This document shows positions 28,221 through 36,891 of a stretch of DNA of 64,000 bases, piece by piece. Origin of the DNA: an uncultured Ilumatobacter sp. (GTDB lineage: Bacteria; Actinomycetota; Acidimicrobiia; Acidimicrobiales; Ilumatobacteraceae). How positions within the stretch are numbered: position 1 is the stretch's first letter; the number at the start of each line of letters is the position of its first letter. The DNA is taken from the NCBI GenBank assembly GCA_905182555.1, contig CAJJBX010000021.1:1-64000 (forward strand). Reading direction: 5' to 3'. The position numbers and the translations under genes are program-made. The notes beneath the pieces are model-generated. The model did no database searches. It worked only from the letters and a program-made list of their open reading frames with translations, and was not told where the DNA came from.

Positions 28221-29204
28221 ATGGCTCTTCCACATCGCCCCGGCATGACTGTTCCGCTTCCCGGCCCGCTGCATTCCCACGCTGCGAAGCTCTCTGAACT
28301 CGCCGACATGGGTTATACCGACATTTGGTCAGCCGAAGCCGACGGGGCCGACGCGTTCACGCCCCTCGCCCTGGCAGCGGCGTGGGAGCCGCGACTGCGG
28401 CTCGGCACGGCGATCGTGCCGGCCTACACCCGTTCGCCCGCATGCTTCGCGCAGAGCGTTGCTTCGATGGCTGATGCGGCGCCGGGCCGATTTGCGATCG
28501 GCATCGGATCATCGAGCAACGTGATCGTCGAGCGCTGGAACGGCATCCCGTTCGAGGAGCCGTACAAGAAGGTGCGCGACGTGGTGCGCTTCTTGAACGA
28601 CGCATTGAGCGGAGAGAAGGTGAAGCAGGCGTATGACACCTTTGAGATCAACGGCTTCAGGCTCGCGATTCGCCCGGAACAGAAGCCGCAGATCCTTGTT
28701 GCTGCACTCCGTGAGGGAATGCTGCGACTCGCAGGCCGTGAAGCTGATGGTGCAATCATCAACTGGCTGTCGGCCGGCGACGTCGCGAAAGTTGCGCCGA
28801 TCGTCACCGAGGCTGCTGGTGGAGATGAGCGTGAGATTGTGGCGCGCATCTTCTGCTGCCCGAGTGAAAACACAGAAGTGGTTCGCTCCGCCGCCCGCTA
28901 CGCCATAGCGGCCTACCTGAACGTGCCGGTGTACGCGGCGTTCCACCAGTGGATGGGCCGAGGCGAACAACTGCAAGGGATGTGGGATGCCTGGGAGGCC
29001 GGAGATCGCAAGGCCGCGCTCGCCGAGATCCCCGATGAGGTCGTCGACGATCTCATCGTGCACGGGTCACCCGAGGCGTGTCGTGCACAGATCCAGGCGT
29101 ACTTCGATAACGGCGTGACCACCAGCACCTTGGCGATCTTGCCGTTTGACCCGGAGCTCGATCACTGGCAGGCCGTCAAGGATCTCGCACCGAACGCTGG
29201 CTGA
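28221..29204 (+). CDS. LLM-class F420-dependent oxidoreductase
   Basis: Luciferase-like enzyme of 327 residues. Landmarks: LADMGYTDIWSAEADGADAF, LRLGTAIVPAYTRSP, PGRFAIGIGSSS, VIVERWNGIPFEEPYKKVRD and PQILVAALREGMLRLAGREADGA read in pieces. These resemble the F420-dependent LLM subfamilies of Actinomycetota, including methylenetetrahydromethanopterin-reductase-like forms. The substrate is unknown. It starts at ATG 28221 and has no close operon partner. Confidence 0.85.
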   Translation: MALPHRPGMTVPLPGPLHSHAAKLSELADMGYTDIWSAEADGADAFTPLALAAAWEPRLRLGTAIVPAYTRSPACFAQSVASMADAAPGRFAIGIGSSSNVIVERWNGIPFEEPYKKVRDVVRFLNDALSGEKVKQAYDTFEINGFRLAIRPEQKPQILVAALREGMLRLAGREADGAIINWLSAGDVAKVAPIVTEAAGGDEREIVARIFCCPSENTEVVRSAARYAIAAYLNVPVYAAFHQWMGRGEQLQGMWDAWEAGDRKAALAEIPDEVVDDLIVHGSPEACRAQIQAYFDNGVTTSTLAILPFDPELDHWQAVKDLAPNAG

Positions 29205-29263
29205 AACGCTCGGCCGAGATATCGCTGAGAATCTCAGCAAAAATCAGGCTCGAATCGCGCCGA

Positions 29264-29476
29264 TCAGGCGGCTCGGCCGGTACGAGCCGGCATGGTGATG
29301 ACGTTGCTGCTGTTTCGAGCGGTCTGACGCTCGGCAAGTACTTGGCGGATTTCAGCGACGTGGCGACGACCAATTTCACGGGTGTCTTGGCTGAGTTGGA
29401 ACCGGACGCTGACCGTTGGGACGGAGCTGACGTCGGGGAGGAGAGCGAGCTGCTGGATGCCGGATGCGTTCTTCAT
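29264..29476 (-). CDS. Small conserved-looking hypothetical protein
   Basis: A 70-residue basic protein beginning MKNASGIQQLALLPDVSS, then PTVSVRFQLSQDTREIGRRH, ending in an Arg-rich tail. No membrane segment or known domain. The start ATG 29476 is chosen because an upstream ATG (29494) adds only MFRMGT. It reads like a real gene (balanced composition, one helix with HVAEIRQVLAERQ) but I cannot name a family. It lies on the same strand as the downstream EamA gene's neighbours and is convergent with the LLM gene. Confidence 0.5.
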   Translation of the reverse strand: MKNASGIQQLALLPDVSSVPTVSVRFQLSQDTREIGRRHVAEIRQVLAERQTARNSSNVITMPARTGRAA

Positions 29477-29544
29477 GGTTCCCATTCTGAACATGACCTG
29501 TCACAGAGTAATCGAGTGCCTTTGAGCAGGTGTTTTCTTGATTT

Positions 29545-30372
29545 CTAACTCAGTGCAAGCACGCCAATGCCACCGACCACGCCGACGATTCCAACGATCT
29601 GCCACCAATGCAGCGTGTCGTCGTCGAACGCCGCTGACAGTGCCGACGACACGACCGGAAACATCGACGTCGTGACAGCGACCGAGCCAAGCGAGCCGCG
29701 CTGAGTGCCGAGGACGAATGCAATGATCCCGGCACCGCCGAGCACCCCTGACAGCACGGTGACCCCGAGCAGCGGTCGCGCTGGCACCTTGGGAAGCGAC
29801 CGCGCCGCAGCGATGGAAAACATCACGACGAGTGCTGTGACGCGCTGGGCGAATGGCGCCCAAACCCCCGAATCGTCGCCAGACTCGCCGACGAGTGTCG
29901 TCGAAATGCCCCAGAGGACCGCCGACACGAGAGCAATTCGGATCCCTCGACCGTGTTGGTCGGTCAGACCGGGGGAATACATGACGATGAGCAGCGAGAG
30001 CAGGGCAATGATGATCCCGGCCGCGATCGAGGGCGACAGCGCCGCGCCGAAAGCGAGATCCCAGCCGAATGGGACCAGCGCGGTGCCCAGCACGACGAGC
30101 GGGCCGGCAATCGCTGCCGACGACGTGGCCATCGCCTCGTACAGCGTCGCGAGTGCGAACCCGACGAAGAGCCCCGACGCAACACCGAGCACGAGGTCAC
30201 GCGTGGCAAACTCACTCGGGATGATGGCGAGGCCCACCGAAGTGACTGCCACGCCTCCGATGAGCGCGCCACTGACGACCGTGACGGCGTGTGAGCGGCG
30301 TGTGCCGTAGCGCCCAAGAAAGTCCGAGCAACCAATGAGTACGGCTGCGAACGCGCCGAGCAGAATTGCCAT
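29545..30372 (-). CDS. EamA-family (DMT) transporter
   Basis: Membrane protein of 275 residues with about ten hydrophobic segments in two homologous halves, typical of the drug/metabolite transporter superfamily. The first half includes GCSDFLGRYGTRR and LYEAMATSSAAIAGPLVVLG. The second repeats the pattern with FVLGTQRGSLGSVAVTTSMF. Such proteins export amino acids, nucleosides or drugs. Substrate unknown. It is 45 bp from the aldehyde dehydrogenase upstream on the same strand. Confidence 0.8.
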   Translation of the reverse strand: MAILLGAFAAVLIGCSDFLGRYGTRRSHAVTVVSGALIGGVAVTSVGLAIIPSEFATRDLVLGVASGLFVGFALATLYEAMATSSAAIAGPLVVLGTALVPFGWDLAFGAALSPSIAAGIIIALLSLLIVMYSPGLTDQHGRGIRIALVSAVLWGISTTLVGESGDDSGVWAPFAQRVTALVVMFSIAAARSLPKVPARPLLGVTVLSGVLGGAGIIAFVLGTQRGSLGSVAVTTSMFPVVSSALSAAFDDDTLHWWQIVGIVGVVGGIGVLALS

Positions 30373-30417
30373 CGATCAATCGATCACCGGGTCTGCATCC
30401 CGCCGAAGCGGGAGACC

Positions 30418-31913
30418 TCAGTAGTACGCCTCGAAGGTGCCAAGGTTGGAGTAGATCGTCTTCCACTGTGTGAAGTGATCGAGCGTGACGAGCCCGTTCT
30501 CCCGGCCATAGCCCGACTGCTTGACTCCGCCGAACGGGATCGATGGCGGAAGGTCGTTGTAGCTGTTGATCCACACGTTGCCGGCTTCGATGGCATTGGC
30601 GACGCGATGCGCACGAGCAAAATCACGAGTGAAAACCGCGCCCGAGAGGCCATAGTTGGTGTTGTTCGCCCGGCTGAGTGCTTCTTCCTCGTGGTCAAAG
30701 GGAAGGACCGACATCAACGGCCCGAACACCTCTTCCTTGACGAACACCATGTCGTCGTCGCAGTCGGCAAAGATCGCCGGCGTGACGTAGTTGCCGTCGG
30801 CGAGTTCCGGATCGTCTGGGAACGGCGCCGCCGCACACATGGCGCGCATCGCTGGCCAGTGCTGCGTTCATGTAACCCATTACCTTGTCGTGGTGCTCGC
30901 GGCTGATCAGCGGGCCGACCATGACCTCGGGGTCGAACGGGTCACCCATCTTCAACGCCTCGGTTCGCGGCCCGAGCTTCGCAACGAACGTCTCGTACAG
31001 GCCGCGCTGCACAAACACCCGAGTGCCGTTCGAGCAGACCTCGCCAGCCGAGTAGAAGTTTGCAACGAGGGTGGCGTTGACTGCACTGTCGAGGTCGGCG
31101 TCGTCGAACACGATGATCGGGCTCTTGCCGCCCAGTTCGAGCGTGACGCCCTTGAGGGTTGTGGCAGCGTCGGCCATGACCTTCTTGCCGGTGCCAACCT
31201 CGCCCGTGAGCGAGATTTTCGCAATGCCTTCGTGACGCGAGAGCATCTGGCCGACTCGATAATCGCCCTGGACGACATTAAACACGCCGTCGGGGAGGCC
31301 AGCCTCGGTGTAAATTTCCGCGAGTTTCAGGGCCGTGAGCGGGGTGAGTTCGGCCGGCTTGAAAATGAACGAGTTGCCACAGGCGAGCGCTGGTGCCGAC
31401 TTCCACATGGCGATCTGAATGGGGTAGTTCCATGCACCGATGCCGGCACAAACCCCGAGCGGCTCGCGCTTGACCGAGGCGAATCTGCCGGGCGGGAAGT
31501 CGAAGTGCTGCGCAAATGCGATCCGCGATCAACCCGGCGTAATACTCGAGCTGGTCAGCCCCGCTGACGATGTCGACCGTGGTCGTCTCGGACAGCGGCT
31601 TGCCCGAGTCGAGGGTCTCAAGATGGGCGATTTCGTCGTTGCGCTCACGCAGTATCTGCACAGCCTTGAGCATGATGCGGGTGCGCTCCATGGCGGGCAT
31701 CATCGACCACACCTTGAAGCCGGCCTGCGCTGCCGCCACCGCCGCGTCGACGTCTGTCTGGCTGGCCTGCTGGACTTCGCAGATGACGCGATTGGTGGCC
31801 GGGTTGATCGTCTGAAAGGTCTCCCCCGAGGTGGCGTCAACGTACCCGCCGTTTATGTACAGCTGTTGGGTCGGCAGTGTGGTGGACGTGTTGACGAAAT
31901 CATTCATTGACAT
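30418..31913 (-). CDS. Aldehyde dehydrogenase, betaine-aldehyde type, two frameshifts
   Basis: NAD(P)-dependent aldehyde dehydrogenase, about 498 residues when repaired. It shows [19 protein letters not shown] with the catalytic asparagine, [12 protein letters not shown] with the catalytic glutamate, and [12 protein letters not shown] with the catalytic cysteine. These residues and the C-terminal block ([14 protein letters not shown]) are closest to betaine-aldehyde dehydrogenases (BetB/GbsA), which make the osmolyte glycine betaine. The frame is lost near 31525 (two G/C bases missing) and near 30855; both repairs give continuous ALDH sequence. Its ATG overlaps the stop of the small gene upstream. 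Confidence 0.85.
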
Positions 31914-32249
31914 CCGACGCTACTTGCTCTCGTCCGGTCACGTTTCTCGGGCGCCGATTTGCTGACCGAAGGCTTGTCCCGGTCAACGTGGCGGTCGAGG
32001 AAATCTTGGGACATCTCAATGCGGCACGCGCGGCATGGCGTCTCGAGTTTTGTCTGGGCGAGCGCTGTAGTGAGCTGGCCGTCGGGATCTCGTTCCAGCG
32101 GGCCAGTTCGTCGGCGGTCATGACCGGGTCGAAGCGAGAGGCAATCCGGGCCATGTTGCGATCAGGGCCCTGCAGCAGGAATAGCGGCGCGACGCGACCT
32201 TTGTCAGCACCGTTGGCAACTCGACGGAGGCTTGCAGGACATCACCCAC
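31904..32249 (-). CDS. Hypothetical protein with CxxC, two probable frameshifts
   Basis: No family recognised. A GTG at 32249 gives [14 protein letters not shown]. One missing G joins it to [18 protein letters not shown] and [16 protein letters not shown] second missing G joins [16 protein letters not shown] and [19 protein letters not shown], ending near 31904. The PCRACR motif and later histidine could bind metal. The repaired protein has about 115 residues. The stop overlaps the ALDH start, which supports a real gene in the same operon. Without the repairs nothing here is convincingly coding. Confidence 0.45.
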
Positions 32250-32311
32250 GCCTCAACTATGCCGCGAGTTCTCGATATCCGGCAGACAGCTGGCCCGAAA
32301 ACACAGAGCTG

Positions 32312-33094
32312 TTACGGAGCGGGCGGCGTTCCTCCTGCTAGCGCCCGGTGACGTGCTGCCGGATCTTGGCGGTAGTAAATTCGGAGTTCGCGATAGAGAG
32401 CTGGTTCGTGTTCACAGAGATCGAGCGGTCGGTTGAAAAACACTTCGGTGGCGACCGCAAAGAACTCAGCAGTACTGGTTCCGGCGTAGTCGCGCAGAAC
32501 CGGCGAGCCTTCTGCTCGAACCGTGTCGTAGGCGGTGGTGCACACATCGACCCAGCGCTGCTGCGCATCGACGTCATCGAGTGGAGGCGTGCCGTCAACG
32601 GTGCCATCGAGCATGTCGAGTCGGTGGGCAAACTCGTGGTACACGACGTTCTGGCCCCGATCGGGAAACTTGGCCCCGTGACGCGTTGCCGCCCACGACA
32701 AGAGCACGGGGCCCTGGTAGTGCGCTTGGCCGGCAATGACCCTGGGCGAGGTGGTGAAGGTACCGGCACCGGTGGAATGCGTTCCGCGAAGCCGAACGTT
32801 CGACGGGTGCACGATCACCGAGGTGACGTCGTGCCATTCATCGATGTCGAGGCCGAGCAGCAACATGGATGCTTGGGCGGCGATCATGACTTTGATTTCC
32901 TCGGTGAGCTCGAACCGGTTCGCTGCTTCCCACCGCATCGTGTGCACGAACCGAGCAACCAAAAGCTCCATTCGAGCGAGCTCGTCAGGTTGCAGCGTCG
33001 ACCAATGTTGGAAGCCGCTGTTGAGGATGTTGTGCCAGCTCGGGTCGAAGATGGGATCCGGCCTCGAGAGTCGTGATTTGAGCCAATCGAACAC
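32312..33094 (-). CDS. mtfA: MtfA-type zinc peptidase
   Basis: Protein of 260 residues with the zincin motif HEFAH in VVYHEFAHRLDMLDG and the downstream glutamate in AEFFAVATEVFF, both diagnostic of MtfA. In enterobacteria MtfA is an aminopeptidase linked to the glucose repressor Mlc; the role in Actinomycetota is unknown. Other landmarks are WEAANRFELTEEIKVMIAAQ and VYPS-like VIVHPSNVRL. It lies 6 bp after glpD on the same strand and is probably co-transcribed. Confidence 0.85.
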   Translation of the reverse strand: MFDWLKSRLSRPDPIFDPSWHNILNSGFQHWSTLQPDELARMELLVARFVHTMRWEAANRFELTEEIKVMIAAQASMLLLGLDIDEWHDVTSVIVHPSNVRLRGTHSTGAGTFTTSPRVIAGQAHYQGPVLLSWAATRHGAKFPDRGQNVVYHEFAHRLDMLDGTVDGTPPLDDVDAQQRWVDVCTTAYDTVRAEGSPVLRDYAGTSTAEFFAVATEVFFNRPLDLCEHEPALYRELRIYYRQDPAARHRALAGGTPPAP

Positions 33095-33100
33095 GTTGGG

Positions 33101-34771
33101 TCAGGTCAGTGCGTCGGCGGGCATCGGGCCGTTGCGTACCGCGTCCGGGACGCGGTCTTCGCCGCCGAAGTATTCGACAAGCCGTTGGTCGGCGTCGTCG
33201 CCGAAGAGAATGATCGCCACTTCGCGCAGACCGGGGGAGTCACGGATGTCCGCGTCGCGAACGACCAGTTCGATTTTCGAGCGGCGGCGCATGAAGTCTT
33301 CGAGTTTGGTGATCATCTCGGAGTCGGCTGCCGAGTACAGCTCCACGCGGAGGTAGTCGGCCGAGCCCATGATGTCTTGGGCCATTCGGGGGTCTTGGCG
33401 GATCTCTTCGAGCATGGCGAAGGCGCGACGCCCGTACCGACGCCAGAGGCGGTCGCTGAGGGGCTCGGTGTCGGGCTTCTCTCGAAGGTCGTCCAAGCGC
33501 ATGAGGCGGGCCTGGCGGAAGAACTCTTTGCGAGTCGCCTTGGCCGGTTCGCCGTACCAGTTGTGGAGGTCCTTCTCGAGCGGGACGCCCAGTGCCTCGA
33601 TTTCGGCAGCGACCTCTTCGCCGACGTTCAAACAATCTGTGAGCTTGCCACCGAAGATCGTGACGACACCCCGATCGGTGTCGACTTCGACGGCATGCTT
33701 TCGGCTCAACTTGGTCCAGTCGACGTCTTTCTGGTCGCCCTTGCCGGCAGCAACAACCAGTGGCCGCACACCACAGCGTTCGGCGATGATGTCATCTCTG
33801 GTCAGCGGCGCGGCAAGATCGAGCCGGGCATTGATCTGCCCGAGGAGGAAGTCGATGTCGTTCTGGTCGACTTCGGTGAACGGAGTATCAACGCGGGTGT
33901 CGGTGGTGCCAATGACCGACCGTCGTCCCATCGGGATCACGTAGAACAGTCGCTCGGTGTCGTCGTAGAACGCAAGCACCTTGTGATGGTGTTTTGTCGT
34001 GATCCGCGGCACCACCAGGTGGATGCCCTTGGAGTAGACGATGCGGTGTTCGGTGTCGAGGCCCCACTGATGGTTGGTCTCGTCGACAAATGGACCGGCG
34101 GCGTTGACAATGGTGGTGGCCGTCGTCGTGAATTCTTCGCCACTGTCGGTGCAGCGCAGTGTGGCGACCCACTTGTTGCTTACTCGTTTGGCCGACACCA
34201 TTTCGATGTAGTTCGCCGCGGTAGCGCCTGCCTCGATGGCCGAACGAACGAAGCTGAAGACGAACCGGGCGTCGTTGTCGACCAAAATGCCGTCGCGATA
34301 TTCGATCCCGCCAGCGACCGTGTCGGTATTGATCGCAGGCTCCTCGGTTTCGATGTCGTCCGTGCTGAGTAGACGCGGGTACCGCGTACCGAAGAGGCCA
34401 ATCATCCAGTAGCCCAGTGCACCGAAGGCCGCGAACCATGGCTTGTACGGACCCTTCTCATCGAGTGCCGCGTAAAAGCCAATCTGGTGGATGTTGTCTC
34501 GGTAGGCCTTCATCAGGCGGTTCCGCGACAGGCACAACTTGAAGACCAGCCAGAGTTCGTAATTCTCCAGATACTTGAAGCCGCCCCACACGAGGTTGGA
34601 CGACGCCTGGCTGGTGAAGCTGGCGAAATCGCCGCGATCGATCAATGCGACGTTGGCGCCACGGCCAGCGAGCGACGCAGCGGTGACTGCACCGTTGATG
34701 CCTCCGCCGATGATCAGCGTGTCGAAGGTCCCGTCGCGCATCCGGTCAAGGTGGGTCGAGCGCAAAGACAT
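33101..34771 (-). CDS. glpD: Aerobic glycerol-3-phosphate dehydrogenase
   Basis: FAD-dependent, membrane-associated enzyme of 556 residues oxidising glycerol-3-phosphate to dihydroxyacetone phosphate and feeding electrons to quinone. It shows the dinucleotide fold LIIGGGINGAVTAASLAGRG, GDFASFTSQASSNLVWGG and NAAGPFVDETN. GTTDTRVDTPFTEVDQNDI and GVRPLV follow as in GlpD, then a C-terminal helical domain. It is 4 bp after a 40-codon ORF that itself overlaps the rhomboid stop, and 6 bp before mtfA. Confidence 0.92.
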   Translation of the reverse strand: MSLRSTHLDRMRDGTFDTLIIGGGINGAVTAASLAGRGANVALIDRGDFASFTSQASSNLVWGGFKYLENYELWLVFKLCLSRNRLMKAYRDNIHQIGFYAALDEKGPYKPWFAAFGALGYWMIGLFGTRYPRLLSTDDIETEEPAINTDTVAGGIEYRDGILVDNDARFVFSFVRSAIEAGATAANYIEMVSAKRVSNKWVATLRCTDSGEEFTTTATTIVNAAGPFVDETNHQWGLDTEHRIVYSKGIHLVVPRITTKHHHKVLAFYDDTERLFYVIPMGRRSVIGTTDTRVDTPFTEVDQNDIDFLLGQINARLDLAAPLTRDDIIAERCGVRPLVVAAGKGDQKDVDWTKLSRKHAVEVDTDRGVVTIFGGKLTDCLNVGEEVAAEIEALGVPLEKDLHNWYGEPAKATRKEFFRQARLMRLDDLREKPDTEPLSDRLWRRYGRRAFAMLEEIRQDPRMAQDIMGSADYLRVELYSAADSEMITKLEDFMRRRSKIELVVRDADIRDSPGLREVAIILFGDDADQRLVEYFGGEDRVPDAVRNGPMPADALT

Positions 34772-34775
34772 GAGG

Positions 34776-34899
34776 TCAGGATACGGGCCAGGCAGAGGTC
34801 GGCGCCCCGCAGCGCTCGCAAACGTTCGACTTGCCCCAGGCGCTGTAGTCAGGAGTGATTGAAGAGCGGAGGAGGACTGGTTGACCGGGCGGGTTCATG
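34776..34899 (-). CDS. 40-residue CxxC mini-protein between rhomboid and glpD
   Basis: MNPPGQPVLLRSSITPDYSA continues to WGKSNVCERCGAPTSAWPVS. The ATG (34897-34899) overlaps the rhomboid stop as ATGA, and the stop is 4 bp before the glpD ATG, so it sits inside an operon with translational coupling at its start. CERCG is a lone CxxC knuckle that could bind metal as a dimer or be redox active. The gene is short enough that conservation in relatives is needed to be certain it is translated. Confidence 0.5.
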
Positions 34900-35824
34900 C
34901 GGCCTGAACAATGAGCACGGACAGCACGACGCTGGCCACACCGACGGCGACGGGGGCTGCGTAAGTCGCCCACTTTGGCATCGGCTGATGGCCGGGAGCC
35001 AGCATCACCGTTGCGCAGATGGCGCCAGCTGCGGCACCACCGAGATGGCCGCCAACGGAGATGCCCGGGATGACGAACGTGATGAACAGGTTCAGCAGAA
35101 GGGTGCTTCCGATGCTGGTGCGGAACGGGTTGACGCCTCTGCGCCACATGCCCACTGCAGCAGCAGCCATGAGGCCGAAGACGGCACCCGAGGCGCCAGC
35201 GGTGAGCCCGCCGCTGTCGAGCAGGATCACGCCCAGCGATCCACCGAACAGCGAGGCGAAGTAGAGCAGTGCGAATCGGACTCGGCCGAGGGGCTGCTCG
35301 AGCATCGGCCCCAGGATGTAGAGAAAGTACATGTTGAGGCCAATGTGCAGGATGCCGAAGTGCATGAAGCCCGAGGTGAGTAGGCGGTACCACTCGCCGG
35401 TGACCACCAGGGCCTGTTTGGACACAGCGAAGTTGATGTGCGCGTCAGTCACACTGCCCGAGAGTGCACCGCCGTCTTGCGTGAAGATCAGCACTGCAAC
35501 GAAGACAGCGACGTTGATACCAATCAATGTCATCGTGACGAGGTTCGGCTTTCCGGCCGACCAGAATTTGGCTCGAGTAGCGATGTCGGGGCGGGCCGCC
35601 TTGACGCAGTCGGCGCAGTGGCTTCCGACCTGTGCCTGAACGAGACAGTCGTTGCATGCCGGCTTGCCACAACGCGTGCAGCGTCGACCAGCCGGGCGAT
35701 CAGCGTGGCGGTAACACATTGCTGGCTGTTGCTGGGGTGTCCCGGAACCGGGGTTGTTGGGCGGGCCGCTCGGCTGCGGCAGACCGGATGAACCGGAGCT
35801 CGGCGGGGGCGGAGGAAGTGGCAC
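34895..35824 (-). CDS. Rhomboid-family intramembrane serine protease with B-box-like zinc finger
   Basis: Protein of 309 residues. The Pro/Gly-rich start is followed by a Cys/His cluster (CYRHADRPAGRRCTRCGKPA, then CNDC, HCADC) typical of actinobacterial rhomboids. Six or seven membrane segments follow. The active site is visible as HFGILHIGLNMYFLY, GASGAVFGL with the catalytic serine, and GHLGGAAAG with the catalytic histidine. It cleaves membrane-protein substrates within the bilayer; the substrate is unknown. It is first in a compact operon with the mini-protein, glpD and mtfA. Confidence 0.9.
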   Translation of the reverse strand: MPLPPPPPSSGSSGLPQPSGPPNNPGSGTPQQQPAMCYRHADRPAGRRCTRCGKPACNDCLVQAQVGSHCADCVKAARPDIATRAKFWSAGKPNLVTMTLIGINVAVFVAVLIFTQDGGALSGSVTDAHINFAVSKQALVVTGEWYRLLTSGFMHFGILHIGLNMYFLYILGPMLEQPLGRVRFALLYFASLFGGSLGVILLDSGGLTAGASGAVFGLMAAAAVGMWRRGVNPFRTSIGSTLLLNLFITFVIPGISVGGHLGGAAAGAICATVMLAPGHQPMPKWATYAAPVAVGVASVVLSVLIVQAA

Positions 35825-36093
35825 GGCTTCAGCGTACCGATCTGACTCAGTCAGCTGATCTCACGCTGACGAAACGAACGAGCAACAGCTCGGTGCTTGG
35901 CATCTCGCGCGGCGGAGGCTCGCCTACCGCAAGTGCGAGGGGTCGAATCTTGCGGCGGGGGCAAGGGCTGGCCGGTTGGTTGGCTTGCGATGTTGCTCTC
36001 GTTGTTCGACACGTCTTTCACGTGTGATGCGCCTGAGAAAGAGTGTGCCGGATGAAGTGAGTCTGTTTGTCAACGTCGGAACGTGTCCAGAAT
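35825..36093. other. Intergenic region between PEBP lipoprotein end and rhomboid start
   Basis: About 270 bp without a credible gene. It contains a small hairpin, ACACGT-CTTTC-ACGTGT (36009-36025), which could end transcription of the PEBP gene, although no T run follows. The rhomboid promoter should also be here. I looked for a tRNA near 35900-35970 and found none. Confidence 0.45.
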
Positions 36094-36729
36094 TCAGGCC
36101 TGAACGGTTTGAACGAAGGTCAGAAGGTCTTCTGCAGGAGTGCTGTCACCCAACTCAACCTGCTGGTTGAGCGCGTACACCGTGAATTTGTATTCGTGGA
36201 TGCCCGAACCGGCAATCGGGCACGGCGCAGAGAAGCCGATTTCATTGAACGAGGTTGTTGCTTGGACGGCGCCGAACGGAACGTTTGCTTCGGCCAGCGA
36301 GATGTCGTTCGGGTTGATTCCGGCGATCACCCAGTGAATGATCGGCGTCGTCGAGGCGACGGAGTCGTCAATGACCGAGACAGCCAGCTCGACGGTGCCG
36401 GCCGGTACGTCGGCCCAACCGAGCGACGGTGCAACGCCTTCGCCATAGCACGTGTGCCGCAGATCGATGCTCCCACCATCGAGCCAGGGTGCGATCAGCC
36501 GGAAATTTCCTGCGACAGGAGCAGACAATATTGGTTGGTCGCCGAGCACTGGGTCCTGGAGGGGAAGCGACGCCAAGGTGCCGACACCATCGCGAGGGGA
36601 TTCGGTCGTCGCTGCCGGCATGGTCTGTGGCAGAAGCGTGCCCTTTGGTTCCCGGAGGGTCTTGCCGTCTCCGGTGTCGCACCCCGCAAGAACCAGACAC
36701 CCGATGATGATCGCTGTACGCCGGCCCAC
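36094..36729 (-). CDS. PEBP/YbhB-family lipoprotein
   Basis: Protein of 211 residues. The signal peptide IIIGCLVLAGC ends in a lipobox. Residues 75-210 form a phosphatidylethanolamine-binding-protein fold: LRHTCYGEGVAPSLGWADVP, TTPIIHWVIAGINP and GIHEYKFTVYAL, the last being the GxHxYxFxVYAL signature. Bacterial PEBPs of this type bind small anionic ligands; function is poorly defined. It starts at GTG 36729 and is divergent from mca. Confidence 0.85.
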   Translation of the reverse strand: MGRRTAIIIGCLVLAGCDTGDGKTLREPKGTLLPQTMPAATTESPRDGVGTLASLPLQDPVLGDQPILSAPVAGNFRLIAPWLDGGSIDLRHTCYGEGVAPSLGWADVPAGTVELAVSVIDDSVASTTPIIHWVIAGINPNDISLAEANVPFGAVQATTSFNEIGFSAPCPIAGSGIHEYKFTVYALNQQVELGDSTPAEDLLTFVQTVQA

Positions 36730-36801
36730 AGAGACATAATGCTAGGGGAACCGAGTCGTGGTTGGAGAAGAATCAGGCCCCGCCGAAGCGCTGGCGCGTT
36801 C

Positions 36802-36846
36802 GGCGTCGATGGCGTCGACGGCGTGGCTGGCGTGGCTGGCGTGGCT
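36802..36846. repeat. 9-bp tandem repeat upstream of mca
   Basis: GGCGTCGAT, GGCGTCGAC and three copies of GGCGTGGCT in tandem lie between the divergent PEBP and mca genes, 45 bp before the mca GTG. It is probably in the mca leader or promoter. Change in copy number could alter promoter spacing, but that is speculation. Confidence 0.9.
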
Positions 36847-36891
36847 GGCTGGCGGCGCATGTGGCGTACCGCTCGCCGATACCCTGGCGGG

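Noticed and set aside
35890-35975. Possible tRNA near GGGTCGAATCTTG
   Set aside because: The stretch only faintly resembles a T-arm; no acceptor stem, D-arm or anticodon arm can be paired.
36067-36891. Extension of mca upstream to 36067
   Set aside because: It overlaps the intact PEBP gene on the other strand and reads through a tandem repeat.
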